From Rhodococcus sp. KRD197 (GTDB taxonomy: Bacteria > Actinomycetota > Actinomycetes > Mycobacteriales > Mycobacteriaceae): a stretch of 64,000 bases of DNA. The position numbers and the translations under genes were made by a program. The stretch is taken from assembly GCF_017168235.1 (NCBI RefSeq), contig NZ_JABFAO010000006.1:62001-126000 (forward strand), in the 5' to 3' direction. Positions within the stretch are counted from its first letter, which is position 1; the number at the start of each line of letters is the position of its first letter. The notes under the pieces are model-generated. The model was not told where the DNA came from. It ran no database searches and saw only the letters and a list, made by a program, of their open reading frames with translations. Positions 27,955 to 37,278 of the stretch are shown here, piece after piece.

Positions 27955-29945
27955 ACGTTCAATTCACACGAGACAATGCGGCACTCGCATTCGACGGCGA
28001 GCCGTTCGACCCCCTCGGCGCCTCTGTGGTTTCAACGCCGCTGGCACCCGAGGCCACAGCGAGTGCGCCATCGCGCGTTCCGTCGTCGGGCGTCAGGGGA
28101 GCGGCGAGCACGGGAAGACTGAATCAGTTACACGAGCTGCGAATTGCGGTGACCGAGGCCCATCGCGCGCATCTCGATTCCCATACGAACGTCCAGTACG
28201 CGCTTCTGCGGGCGGCTCGCGTTGCGACCGCACCGGTGCGCCCGCCCTCGACAGGAGCGGTCGCAGCAGTTGAAGGTGCATTCAAGCCGCTGGCCCGCGC
28301 GGGTCGCCGGTCGCTGGATCGTGATGCACTGGAATCGTTGGCGCGGGGCGAAATCGCTGGTGTGTTCGGAGCGCGATACGACCAGGCAGGAGCCAACCCG
28401 AATGTTCGGATCGCAGCGGCGTCACCGCTTGCGTTGACGTCGGTCACCGACATCGATCTGCGCGGCGGTACATTGAACCGCGGACGGCTGCGCGCGCAGT
28501 TCGATGGTGACGCCACGTCAGCGGCAGTGCAGGCAGTCGAGACGTTCGTCCTGTTCGCCGGGTTGCATCTGTGTATGGCCGATGTGACTCTCACGGCAGC
28601 GGAACCGGCGCGTCTCGATTCCGGTTCTACCGAGCTCGACGTCGTGGTGACCCAAATCGAACTCGTGCCGCGCCCGCATGTCACAGCGGAAGTGATCGCA
28701 GGAGACGGGCGCAGCATCAGCGTCACTGTCACTGTCACCGAAAAACCAGGTTCCCCGGTCGGTCCGGGAATCGGCGGTGCGTTCGATTCCTGGACCGGAC
28801 GAATCGGTCACGCCGGAGATCGAGTGCTGCTCAACGAGTTCCACATGGCACACCTTGCGCGCGGTGACCAGGGCACGGCACTCGGTCCTGAGTTCGCCGG
28901 TTTCACCGGGCGTCGGGCGACACGGCTGCCCACCGGTGGTTTGCTTCTGGTCGATCGCGTCACACGGTTCGACGGTGCCCGCGGAGTTCTGGATCGCACA
29001 GCCTCCTACGACACCGAATACGATTCGCCGGCCGATTCGTGGTACTACGCCGACAGTGCCAACTACTCGGTCCCGCATTTCGTGTACATGGAGACGTCTT
29101 TGCAGGCGGCGCTGCTCATGGGGCTGTACGTCGGCCCGACACTCATCGCGCCCGACGAGACGCTCAGCCTGCGCAACCTCGGCGGCACCGCCACCGTACT
29201 TCGCCAGGTGGACCTTCGCGACAAGACCATCGAGCAGTCGTCACGGTTGCTGTCCACGACGCTGCTTCCGGGCTCGTCTCTGCAGACGTTCGACTACACC
29301 CTGTCGGTGGACGGTGAACCGTTCTATCGCGGTGAGACCATGTTCGGCTACTTCAGCGATGAAGCGCTCGGCAATCAAACAGGGCTCGACGCTGGCAAGA
29401 ACCGGCCGACTTGGCTGCAGACGCACAAGCCGAGCTCGGTCCGCACGATCGACATTGCCGCGCGAAGGAGCGCCCCGGGATCGCGGTTGTGTTCGCGCGG
29501 TACGTTGGCGCTGCTCGATCTGATCGAAGTCGTAGACGGTGGCGGTGATCACGATCAGGGATACCTGCACGCGCTCCGTCGTATCGATCCGGACGACTGG
29601 TTCTTCGCCCGACACTTCCACCTCGACCCGGTGATCCCCGGATCGCTCGGTGTCGAAACGGCGATTCAGGCCGTGCAGGAGTGGATGTTGAACTCCCGAA
29701 TGGATTCGGGAATGGCCGATCCGCGCTTCCTGATTCCAGCCGATATCGAGCTGACGTGGAAGTATCGTGGCCAGTTCCTGCCCACCGACCGTCAGTGCGA
29801 GTTGGAAGTCCACATCAAGACGGTGGAGCGGCGGCCTGGTTCCGTGGTCGTCACCGTCGATGCATCCCTGTGGAAGCCCGGTCTACGGATCTACGAGTTG
29901 ATCGACCTCGCCGTCGAACTGCGCGACGGGCAGGTTCTCGGATGA
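27951..29945 (+). CDS. PUFA-synthase dehydratase subunit, PfaC-like (FabA-type hotdog domains, no ketosynthase)
   Basis: Tandem FabA-like dehydratase protein of about 664 residues. The first hotdog includes LPTGGLLLVDRVTRF and SWYYADSANYSVPHFVYMETSLQ, the second DDWFFARHFHLDPVIPGSLGVE with catalytic histidine at about 555. These pairs match the twin DH domains of PfaC. What is missing is the N-terminal KS and chain-length-factor region of standard PfaC: the first 250 residues show an alpha-helical, poorly recognised region instead. Overlaps with both neighbours (ATGA) show a single translational unit. Confidence 0.88.
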   Translation: MNVQFTRDNAALAFDGEPFDPLGASVVSTPLAPEATASAPSRVPSSGVRGAASTGRLNQLHELRIAVTEAHRAHLDSHTNVQYALLRAARVATAPVRPPSTGAVAAVEGAFKPLARAGRRSLDRDALESLARGEIAGVFGARYDQAGANPNVRIAAASPLALTSVTDIDLRGGTLNRGRLRAQFDGDATSAAVQAVETFVLFAGLHLCMADVTLTAAEPARLDSGSTELDVVVTQIELVPRPHVTAEVIAGDGRSISVTVTVTEKPGSPVGPGIGGAFDSWTGRIGHAGDRVLLNEFHMAHLARGDQGTALGPEFAGFTGRRATRLPTGGLLLVDRVTRFDGARGVLDRTASYDTEYDSPADSWYYADSANYSVPHFVYMETSLQAALLMGLYVGPTLIAPDETLSLRNLGGTATVLRQVDLRDKTIEQSSRLLSTTLLPGSSLQTFDYTLSVDGEPFYRGETMFGYFSDEALGNQTGLDAGKNRPTWLQTHKPSSVRTIDIAARRSAPGSRLCSRGTLALLDLIEVVDGGGDHDQGYLHALRRIDPDDWFFARHFHLDPVIPGSLGVETAIQAVQEWMLNSRMDSGMADPRFLIPADIELTWKYRGQFLPTDRQCELEVHIKTVERRPGSVVVTVDASLWKPGLRIYELIDLAVELRDGQVLG

Positions 29946-31492
29946 CGCGCGCGCTGGCACGTGCAGTGAGCGACGTGCGTTCGATCCTGCTCGATCTCGA
30001 TTCGCCATGCTGGATCGTTGCTGATGCGGACGGTATCGGTGCGACGTCGGACCCTGCGGCCGTTGTGGGCGCTCGCGTCCTCAGCGCTGTCGCACCACTG
30101 CCGCCGACACAATTGGGCGACAGCCTGTTTCGCAAGTTCCACGGGGTTCGCTACTGCTATGCCGCGGGCGCGATGGCCAATGGGATTGCGTCCCCGGACA
30201 TGGTCATCGCGCTGGCGCGAGCCGGATACCTCGCGTCCTATGGCGCGGCAGGAGTGGTTCCAGCGCGGATCGATGCGGCGTTGACCACTATTCGTCAGGC
30301 GCTGGGCGATATCCCGTTCGCATGCAACCTCATCCACAGTCCGACGGAACCCGCGCTCGAGAAGGCTATCGTCGATGCATGCCTGCGGCACGGAGTCACC
30401 TGTATCGAAGCATCGGCGTTCATGAATCTCAGCCCAGAACTGGTTCGCTACCGAGTCGGTGGACTGACGCTCGGCAGTGATGGTCGAGTGCATCCACGGC
30501 ACCGCGTGATCGCCAAAGTTTCGCGCGCCGAAGTGGCCGAGCTGTTCCTTCGCCCGGCGCCCGCGGCAATGGTTCGGGCGTTGGTCGAGGCGGGGGAGAT
30601 CACCGCCGATCAAGCACGTTGGGCCGAGAGCATTCCGATGGCCGACGACATCACCGCCGAAGCCGATTCTGGAGGTCATACGGACCGCCGGCCCTTGACG
30701 GTGCTGTTGCCGGACTTGATCGCGCAGCGCGACAGAATGGCTCGTGAATGGCAGGGCCCCACCGAAGTGCGGATTGGTGCGGCGGGAGGTATCGGCACCC
30801 CGCAGGCGGTTGCCGCTGCGTTCGCTATGGGCGCTGCGTACGTGGTGACTGGGTCGATCAACCAGTCCTCGGTGGAGGCCGATCAGTCCGAGACCACGAA
30901 GGCGCTTCTGGCGTCGTCCGGAGTCGCCGATTGCACCATGGCCCCGTCATCGGACATGTTCGAACTCGGTGTTCAGGTGCAAGTTCTGCGTCGCGGAACG
31001 ATGTTCGCAGCACGCGCCCATCGGTTGTACGAGGCCTATCGTGAGTACGACGGCATCGAGTCCATACCTCCCGAGCGTCGCTCGGATCTGGAGAGCTCCA
31101 TCTTCGGGCGGTCGTTGGACGAGGTGTGGACAGGATGTGTCGACTACTTCACCGAACGTGATCCAGGTCAGCTAGCTGGTGCCGAGCGGGATCCCAAGCG
31201 CAAGATGGCGCTGATCTTTCGTTGGTACCTAGGGCTGTCGTCCGGGTGGAGCATTCGCGGAGAGTCCGACCGAACTGCCGACTATCAAATATGGTGCGGT
31301 CCGGCGATGGGCGCCTTCAACAGTTGGGTGGCGGGAACCTATCTCGCCGCCCCGACCAACCGCCACGTCGCGGACATCGCACACAATCTGATGTTCGGCG
31401 GTGCCTACGCCACGCGCGTGGCGGCGCTGCGTAGCTCTGGACTGCGCTTGCCGGCGCATGCCAGCCACTACATACCGGAGTTGCGACAGTAG
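29942..31492 (+). CDS. PfaD-like trans-acting enoyl reductase
   Basis: Flavin-dependent enoyl reductase of the nitronate-monooxygenase-like TIM-barrel family that serves PUFA synthases in trans. FHGVRYCYAAGAMANGIAS, AGYLASYGAAGVVPARID, VRIGAAGGIGTPQAVAAAFAMGA and VTGSINQSSVEA are PfaD signatures. 516 residues from ATG 29942, which overlaps the preceding stop. An in-frame start further upstream lies inside the dehydratase gene and was rejected. Last gene of the coupled synthase trio; a hairpin follows 25 bases later. Confidence 0.92.
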   Translation: MTRALARAVSDVRSILLDLDSPCWIVADADGIGATSDPAAVVGARVLSAVAPLPPTQLGDSLFRKFHGVRYCYAAGAMANGIASPDMVIALARAGYLASYGAAGVVPARIDAALTTIRQALGDIPFACNLIHSPTEPALEKAIVDACLRHGVTCIEASAFMNLSPELVRYRVGGLTLGSDGRVHPRHRVIAKVSRAEVAELFLRPAPAAMVRALVEAGEITADQARWAESIPMADDITAEADSGGHTDRRPLTVLLPDLIAQRDRMAREWQGPTEVRIGAAGGIGTPQAVAAAFAMGAAYVVTGSINQSSVEADQSETTKALLASSGVADCTMAPSSDMFELGVQVQVLRRGTMFAARAHRLYEAYREYDGIESIPPERRSDLESSIFGRSLDEVWTGCVDYFTERDPGQLAGAERDPKRKMALIFRWYLGLSSGWSIRGESDRTADYQIWCGPAMGAFNSWVAGTYLAAPTNRHVADIAHNLMFGGAYATRVAALRSSGLRLPAHASHYIPELRQ

Positions 31493-31517
31493 GTGCCGTA
31501 GGCAGGCAAGGTGTGGG

Positions 31518-31548
31518 AGTCCGGGTGTGCTGCAAAGCCACCCGGACT
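31518..31548 (+). terminator. Terminator of the Pfa-type operon
   Basis: AGTCCGGGTG (31518-31527) pairs with CACCCGGACT (31539-31548), with an inner GC/GC pair and a following TT. It lies 26 bases after the PfaD-like stop. Confidence 0.75.
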
Positions 31549-31615
31549 TTCTGCATCCAAGATTCGACAGTGCGCGTGTAGGGCGCACGGCCGTGCAGAT
31601 CAGGGCCCAAAGACC

Positions 31616-31664
31616 AGTTCGGGCAGGCTGAACACCGCTGAGCGATGAGCAGCCTGCCCGAACT
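31616..31664 (-). terminator. Terminator of the Ugp-like operon
   Basis: A perfect 15-base-pair stem (31616-31630 with 31650-31664) with a 19-base loop lies 15 bases beyond the ugpE-like stop on the minus strand. The minus-strand sequence beyond it contains TCTTT. Confidence 0.75.
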
Positions 31665-31678
31665 CCGTGCTTGTGTGT

Positions 31679-32533
31679 CTACTTGAGGCCGGATCGTACG
31701 AACGCGTTGACGATGTGGCGTTGCAGCACGATGTAGAGCAGGAAGACCGGCAAGCATGCCATGCCGGCCACCGCCATCATCGGGCCCCAGTCATCGCCCT
31801 CTGTTCCCATGAAGCTTCGCAATCCCAGCTGGAGAACCGAGTTGCTGCGTTGCAGCACCACTGCGGGCCAGAAGTACTCGTTCCACGAGTTGATGAAAAG
31901 AAGGATGGACAACGCTGCCAGCGCCGGACGCAGATTCGGCACCACGACCGTCCACAGGATCGACCACGACGACCTTCCATCCATCCGCGCGGCCGCCAAC
32001 AGTTCCTTGGGGAAGCTGGTCATGTGCTGGCGCAGCATCAACACGGCGAGAACCGAGGAGAGTGTCGGTACCACCACACCAGCGAGTGTGTTGATCAGTC
32101 CCAGTTGGTACAGCAGAACATAATTGGGCAGCATGGTGACCTGGAACGGCACCAGCCACGTTCCGACGAACGCGAGGTACAGGACCTTCTGAAACCGAAA
32201 GGTGTACATGGCGAACGCGTACGAGGCGAGCAGTGCAATGAGTAGCTGCGCTGTCGCAGAGGCGACCGCGACCCCGAGAGTGTTCAACAGAAGGCCGAGG
32301 ATGTCCACCTTGGCGGCGGCATCGGTGTAGTTCTCGATCGACAGGGGCCACGGGAACGGTGACAGCGAGTGGATGTCCTCTGGCCTGCGCAGCGATGTCG
32401 CGAACAGCCAGTAGATCGGGACCGCGCAGAGGAAGGCGATCACGATCAGAACTGCATGTCCCCGAATGCGCTGTATCACCGTCCCGGTCTGCCGGACCTC
32501 CGTCCCGGTTTCCTCCTGGGCGTCAGTTGTCAT
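31679..32533 (-). CDS. ABC transporter permease, UgpE/MalG type
   Basis: Carbohydrate-family (CUT1) permease with six membrane segments, starting with the helix AVLIVIAFLCAVPIYWLFATSL. The coupling-loop motif ELLAAARMDGRSSWSILWTVVVPNLRP contains the EAA signature with the conserved glycine. 284 residues. Its ATG lies 11 bases inside the end of the partner permease gene. It is the last gene of a five-gene importer operon that also contains a phosphodiesterase. Confidence 0.9.
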   Translation of the reverse strand: MTTDAQEETGTEVRQTGTVIQRIRGHAVLIVIAFLCAVPIYWLFATSLRRPEDIHSLSPFPWPLSIENYTDAAAKVDILGLLLNTLGVAVASATAQLLIALLASYAFAMYTFRFQKVLYLAFVGTWLVPFQVTMLPNYVLLYQLGLINTLAGVVVPTLSSVLAVLMLRQHMTSFPKELLAAARMDGRSSWSILWTVVVPNLRPALAALSILLFINSWNEYFWPAVVLQRSNSVLQLGLRSFMGTEGDDWGPMMAVAGMACLPVFLLYIVLQRHIVNAFVRSGLK

Positions 32534-33488
32534 GAAAGGTCACCCGTTCCGATAGCCAGACCAGCATGCCGGCCACTGCGCCGAATCCCACGAACAACAC
32601 GATGCCCGCCGCGGCGCTCAGTCCAGCGTCGAAGCTGTTGAATCCGTAGTCCCAAAGCAGGTAGTAGATGTTCGTCGTGGATTGGGACGGTCCACCCTGG
32701 GTCAGCGTGTCGATCAAGGGGAACGTCCACTGCGCGCTGAGCAGCACGGTCATGAGGGTGAGAAAGACCAACGTGGGGGAGAGCAGCGGAAATGTGATCC
32801 AGCGATCGATCTGCCACCGCGACGCACCGTCCATCTGCGCCGCCTCGGAATAGTCGCTGTTCACACCAGCCATTCCGGCGGAGACCACGAGCACCGCGAA
32901 TCCGAGGAAGTGCCATCCGGTGATGATGATGATCACCATGTGGGCCGTACTCGTGTCCTGGATCCAGTTGCGGTCCGAACCCAAGACACGGTTGACCATC
33001 CCGGCGCTCGGGTCGAGCAACCACTGCCACACCGCGGCCCCCGCGACAGGCGCGATGAGAAACGGCGCGAAGATGATGGCTTGATACAGCACCCGCGAAC
33101 GGCCGAGCACACCACGGGTCGAGAAGGCGACCACGACCGGGAGAATTATCGAGAACGGCAACAGGGCGAGGATCAGAACAACTGTGCGCCAGATGGAGTC
33201 TCCGACGGCCGGTAGTTCGAGCAACCGGCGGTAGTTGTCCGCGCCCACTGCCGTCATCGGTGACGTGGGCAGCAGATTCCACGAGTATGTCGACAACTGG
33301 GCGGCCTGCACGAGTGGGCGATACGTCCACACGACGAGGAAGAATATGGCCGGCGCCAGGTACAGGTAGGGCTGAGCCGAACGAAGAAGACGTTCGAGAA
33401 CCGGTTCCCGCAGCGTGAGAACAGGTTCTGCAGGCATTCCTACGGTCTCGGACGAAGGCTGGGGATGGTCCAGAGCCGTGACGAACAC
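32523..33488 (-). CDS. ABC transporter permease, UgpA/MalF type
   Basis: CUT1-family permease. The segment PYLYLAPAIFFLVVWTYRPL opens the membrane domain, and SEAAQMDGASRWQIDRWITFPLLSP is the EAA coupling loop. 321 residues from GTG 33488, which lies three bases after the stop of the phosphodiesterase gene; an ATG at 33437 is a possible alternative. Works with the UgpE-like permease, the lipoprotein and the MsmK-type ATPase in the same operon. Confidence 0.9.
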   Translation of the reverse strand: MFVTALDHPQPSSETVGMPAEPVLTLREPVLERLLRSAQPYLYLAPAIFFLVVWTYRPLVQAAQLSTYSWNLLPTSPMTAVGADNYRRLLELPAVGDSIWRTVVLILALLPFSIILPVVVAFSTRGVLGRSRVLYQAIIFAPFLIAPVAGAAVWQWLLDPSAGMVNRVLGSDRNWIQDTSTAHMVIIIITGWHFLGFAVLVVSAGMAGVNSDYSEAAQMDGASRWQIDRWITFPLLSPTLVFLTLMTVLLSAQWTFPLIDTLTQGGPSQSTTNIYYLLWDYGFNSFDAGLSAAAGIVLFVGFGAVAGMLVWLSERVTFHDN

Positions 33489-33491
33489 CGC

Positions 33492-34361
33492 TCACCCCGC
33501 CCGGAGTGACAGTGCGGCCAGCTTGTCGAGGACGTCCTGCATCGATTCGTCGTACACCGCAGGCGCCGGCGTGGCCTCTACTGCAGTGGCGACGACGGAC
33601 GAGCCGAACATGTCTACACGGGTGAAACCGAATCCGACCACGCCGCGATGACGACCTACCGGCGGGACCGGATCGACTCGGTAGGACATCGCCGGCCCCA
33701 CCCACACCGGAATGCCCGCGATCGAGCCCGAACAGGTGTGGTGGGAGTGTCCGCAGAGGACCATGCGTACGTCCGTCCCGAGCAGCACGGCCTCGAGGTG
33801 TTCGGAGTTCTGCAGCTTGAGCGAATCGACCGATGTCACCGGTGACGGGATCGGTGGATGGTGCAGGACCAGAAGCGTCCCGTTGGGCGCCGGTTCGGCC
33901 AGCACCTCGGTCAGCCACTTCAGCTGGCCTGGCTCGAGCCGCCCGTGGTGCTGTCCTGCAGTGGTGCTGTCCAAGACGACGATACGGACGCCCCGCAGGT
34001 GAACAACGGTGTCGATCGGCCGGTGCGGATCGACGGGAAGATCTGACGGCGACAGGTCGAGCAGCGCGTGTGCGAAGCTCTCCCTGTCGTCGTGATTGCC
34101 CATCGCGTAAACGACCTCGGCACCGAGTTCGTCTGCGGCAGGCAGGATTGCCTCGCGCAGTCGGCGGTAGGCGTCCGGATCGCCGTTGTCGGTAAGGTCA
34201 CCGGATAAAACGAGCGCGTCGACGCGGTGCCCGGACGAAACCAGACGATCGAGCACTGTCTGCAGGTTGTCGAGCGTGTCGACGATACCGTGCACCTTTT
34301 CGCCTTCGCGACCGATGTGGGTGTCGGTGATGTGAACGACTGTGAAGTCTGGTCCGGGCAT
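33492..34361 (-). CDS. Calcineurin-like metallophosphoesterase (class III cyclic-nucleotide/GpdQ-like phosphodiesterase)
   Basis: Binuclear-metal phosphodiesterase. Metal-binding motifs are in order: HITDTHIG, SGDLTDNGD, MGNHDDRE, LVLHHPP and CGHSHHT. 289 residues, no signal peptide, so cytoplasmic. Relatives include 3',5'-cAMP phosphodiesterase CpdA and the glycerophosphodiesterase GpdQ. Because it is embedded between the binding protein and permeases of an Ugp-type importer, cleavage of an imported phosphodiester such as a glycerophosphodiester is the favoured role. AAAGGA precedes the start. Confidence 0.87.
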   Translation of the reverse strand: MPGPDFTVVHITDTHIGREGEKVHGIVDTLDNLQTVLDRLVSSGHRVDALVLSGDLTDNGDPDAYRRLREAILPAADELGAEVVYAMGNHDDRESFAHALLDLSPSDLPVDPHRPIDTVVHLRGVRIVVLDSTTAGQHHGRLEPGQLKWLTEVLAEPAPNGTLLVLHHPPIPSPVTSVDSLKLQNSEHLEAVLLGTDVRMVLCGHSHHTCSGSIAGIPVWVGPAMSYRVDPVPPVGRHRGVVGFGFTRVDMFGSSVVATAVEATPAPAVYDESMQDVLDKLAALSLRAG

Positions 34362-34403
34362 TTCGCGTCCTTTCGTGGGCGGGCGTCGGATTGGTCGGTC
34401 GGG

Positions 34404-35777
34404 CTACGAGGTCGGAAGAAGCTCTGTGCCCTGGTCCTGTGCTGCCTTCAGCGTGGAGCTGGGGTCCGCACCCTGGTAGACAATCGACTCGACGGCGTCC
34501 ATCATTCCGTCGCGGATCTGCAGATAGTTGTTGCCAGGCATCGACACCCACGGCTCCATGTTCTCGAGCTGCTCGAGGTTCGGTTCGTTCAACGGGCTGC
34601 TCGCGGCCCAGTCCGCAAGGCCGTCAGGATCGTCGACGAGTCCGGTGCGCAGCGGGAGGTAGCCGATCCCCTGCGAGATCGTGATGTAGGACTCCTCGCT
34701 GGTGAGGAACTTTATCAACTCCCACGAGGCACGCTGCTTGGCTGGATCGGATGCGAAGGTGAACAGCGAGGCACCCGAATTGGTCGGGACGACCGGCTTG
34801 TCTCCGAACGACGGCATCGTGGTGGAGCGCAGATCCCAGTTGTCGGTGGCACCCTTGACGAACATTCCCTGAATTGCACTGGTCTCGAGGAGCATGCCCA
34901 TGTCACCGCGGGCGAACGCCTCGTAGCCCTGCTTCTGGCTCAACACCGGTGTCGCCCCGTCGGCCACAAGCTGCTGGGCCATGGTTGTCGCTTCGACCGC
35001 TGCTTCGTCCGCGAACTCGAGCGTCTTCCGATCCTCGGAGATCACGCGCCCCCCGTTCGACCGGACCAGGCTCTGGTAGCACCAGTCCTTCGCGGACTTG
35101 GTGAGGCAATCGAGGTAGACGCCGCCCTTGCCGGTGCGCTCGGCGATCGCCTTCGCCGCGTCGGCGACCTGCTCCCACGTCTCGGGCGGGGAATCCGGGT
35201 CGAGGCCAGCCTGCTCGAAAAGAGTTGCATTGTAATAGAACACAGGTGTGGAGAACACGAACGGGATTCCGTATGTGGCCCCGTTCCAATCGGCGAGAAC
35301 GCGCGCCTTGGGAGCGTATGCGTGCTCCGTTCCGTCGAAGTTCTTCTGTACTTCGTCTTTGCCGAAGAGGTCGTCGAGCGACTTGGCGCCGAGCTGGTTG
35401 ATCGTGAAGTCCAAGTCGCTGAAGCCGAGCTGCGCAACGTCCGGGGGCGTACCCGCGACCGTCTGGTTCTGAATGCTCGATACCGTGTCCGTCGCCGGGT
35501 TCGGGCTGTTGCCCTGCGGCTTCTGCGCGATGACCTCGATATTCGGGTGCTGCTCGTGGAACTCGTCGATGAGCGTGTTGAACGTGTCGGTCCACGCACC
35601 GGCGAGGCCATAGTTGTAGCTCTCGAACACGATCGACACCGACTGATCATCGGCCAGTTCCGGCACCGCCGCGGAAGCAGACGTCTCCTCCGTGGTTGTG
35701 CTGCCGAGACCCCCACATGCGGTAAGGAGGAGTGCGCTCGTGATGAGGGCACTCACACCCAGAAAGGTTTTGCTCAC
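34404..35777 (-). CDS. ABC transporter substrate-binding lipoprotein, UgpB-like (SBP family 1)
   Basis: Extracytoplasmic solute receptor of the CUT1 system. From GTG 35777 the signal sequence is SKTFLGVSALITSALLLTAC with lipidated cysteine 21; CAGGAG lies 8 bases upstream, which decides against a longer in-frame start. Family 1 segments include INQLGAKSLDDLF, ATYGIPFVFSTPVFYYNATLFEQAG and WELIKFLTSEESYITISQGIGYLPLR. About 457 residues. UgpB-type proteins bind glycerol-3-phosphate or glycerophosphodiesters, others bind oligosaccharides; the neighbouring phosphodiesterase favours the former. Confidence 0.9.
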   Translation of the reverse strand: MSKTFLGVSALITSALLLTACGGLGSTTTEETSASAAVPELADDQSVSIVFESYNYGLAGAWTDTFNTLIDEFHEQHPNIEVIAQKPQGNSPNPATDTVSSIQNQTVAGTPPDVAQLGFSDLDFTINQLGAKSLDDLFGKDEVQKNFDGTEHAYAPKARVLADWNGATYGIPFVFSTPVFYYNATLFEQAGLDPDSPPETWEQVADAAKAIAERTGKGGVYLDCLTKSAKDWCYQSLVRSNGGRVISEDRKTLEFADEAAVEATTMAQQLVADGATPVLSQKQGYEAFARGDMGMLLETSAIQGMFVKGATDNWDLRSTTMPSFGDKPVVPTNSGASLFTFASDPAKQRASWELIKFLTSEESYITISQGIGYLPLRTGLVDDPDGLADWAASSPLNEPNLEQLENMEPWVSMPGNNYLQIRDGMMDAVESIVYQGADPSSTLKAAQDQGTELLPTS

Positions 35778-35823
35778 TGTTTTGCTCCTGAGAGAGGTTG
35801 GACGGTAAGAGGGATGGACAGCT

Positions 35824-36999
35824 TCAAGCCGTGAACACAGGTGTGTTTGCATTCACGTGCAAGTCTTGGTCGAACTCGGTGACCTCGTCGTCGTGTTGCC
35901 AGACCAACCGACGGCGGGTATCTCGGTCGAACAGGTGAATGTCGGAAGGATCCAGCTCGAGATGGACCCGATCGCCGGCCTTGACACCACTGGGGCTGGT
36001 GACCTTCGCGCACAGGGTGTTCGGACCCACTGCGACGTGCACGAGCTCCTCGCCGCCCAGATACTCCACGGTCGCGACTGTGCCGGTAATGCCGGCAGCA
36101 CCGTCACTCTCAGCGCAGTCGATCGCATTGGGACGAAGTCGAACACGCTCTGGTCGGACACCGAAGATTACTGCGCGGCGATCGACTACGCTCTGGTTCG
36201 CGATACCCAGGGCTGCCGAGAAGTCCGTCGCTTCCGCGTACAGCTCGTGACCGCGGTGCACCACGTCGGCGTCCATCAGGTTCATCGGCGGCGCACCCAG
36301 AAAGCCTGCGACGAACGTCGATCGAGGGGTGTCATAGAGTTCGGCGGGCGTACCCACCTGCTCGATACGACCGGCGTTCATCAGTGCTATGCGCGTAGCC
36401 ATGGTCATGGCTTCGACCTGATCGTGGGTGACGTAGAGGAAGGTCGTGCCGAGCTTGCGATGCAACTCGATGAGTTCACTGCGGGTTGCGCTGCGCAGCT
36501 TCGCATCGAGATTCGACAGTGGTTCGTCCATGAGAAATGCGCCAGGTTCACGAACCATTGCTCTAGCCAACGCAACTCGCTGCCGTTGGCCTCCTGACAG
36601 CTCGGCGGGTCGGCGACCCAACAGTTCGGTAAGACCGAGCATCGTTGCGACCGAGGAGACGCTCTCCGCTATGGACTTTCGTGATTTCTTTTGAGTGCGG
36701 AGCGGGAACGCTATGTTCTTCGCAACCGTCAGGTGGGGGTAGAGCGCATAACTCTGGAAAACCATTGCGAGATTGCGCTGACGTGGAGGGGCTGACGTTA
36801 TATCTGTTCGATCCAGCATAATTCGGCCGGTCGATGGCTGAGTCAACCCCGCCACCATGCGAAGAAGCGTAGATTTGCCGCACCCACTCGGTCCCAAGAG
36901 GACCATGAATTCGCCATCCGCGATATCGAGGGTGAGGTCGGCAATCGCATGCGTGTCCCCGAATTTCTTCGACACCGAAGTGATATTTATGCGACTCAC
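35824..36999 (-). CDS. ABC transporter ATP-binding protein, UgpC/MsmK type
   Basis: Homodimeric CUT1 ATPase: Walker A LGPSGCGKST (about residues 36-45), signature LSGGQRQRVALARAMV, Walker B GAFLMDEPLSNLDAKLR, and a C-terminal TOBE/MalK regulatory domain (about 235-391). The GTG at 36999 is preferred because GGGAG lies 8 bases upstream; the longer frame would begin with TTG at 37014. First gene of the minus-strand operon. Confidence 0.92.
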   Translation of the reverse strand: MSRINITSVSKKFGDTHAIADLTLDIADGEFMVLLGPSGCGKSTLLRMVAGLTQPSTGRIMLDRTDITSAPPRQRNLAMVFQSYALYPHLTVAKNIAFPLRTQKKSRKSIAESVSSVATMLGLTELLGRRPAELSGGQRQRVALARAMVREPGAFLMDEPLSNLDAKLRSATRSELIELHRKLGTTFLYVTHDQVEAMTMATRIALMNAGRIEQVGTPAELYDTPRSTFVAGFLGAPPMNLMDADVVHRGHELYAEATDFSAALGIANQSVVDRRAVIFGVRPERVRLRPNAIDCAESDGAAGITGTVATVEYLGGEELVHVAVGPNTLCAKVTSPSGVKAGDRVHLELDPSDIHLFDRDTRRRLVWQHDDEVTEFDQDLHVNANTPVFTA

Positions 37000-37278
37000 C
37001 AGTTTATCTCCCAAGCCGTGCGTGTGATCAGTACGGAATATGACAACACCCGGTCATGTCGTCCAGGTGAACACCGATTCCCCGCATCACCGGAAGACAC
37101 AATGCTCGGACGCTCTGATCTGCTTCGATAGGATTCGGCGTAGTTGCGATCGAGATCTTCCGGCCACGGCTGGTCGACTCTTTGCCGCCGCCATCTGCGA
37201 GTATAGAAATCTGCTATCAAGTGCCCTGAAAGCGTTTATCAGCTATTGAGCTGCGTAGCTTGAATCTACGATGTTCGA
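37000..37278. promoter_or_regulatory. Divergent promoter region between the importer operon and the MFS gene
   Basis: About 280 non-coding bases with lower GC than the flanks. Short dyads such as TGACAACACCCGGTCATGTC (37038-37057) could be regulatory, but no consensus promoter or known operator can be assigned with confidence. Confidence 0.4.

Noticed and set aside
32530..33918. Long minus-strand open frame across the permease and phosphodiesterase genes
   Set aside because: It is a frame shadow of the ugpA-like and phosphodiesterase genes: arginine/glycine/proline-rich, no family features, no ribosome site.
34227..35834. 535-codon plus-strand open frame
   Set aside because: Antisense shadow of the ugpB-like gene, which has a lipobox and family motifs; high-GC genomes give such frames routinely.
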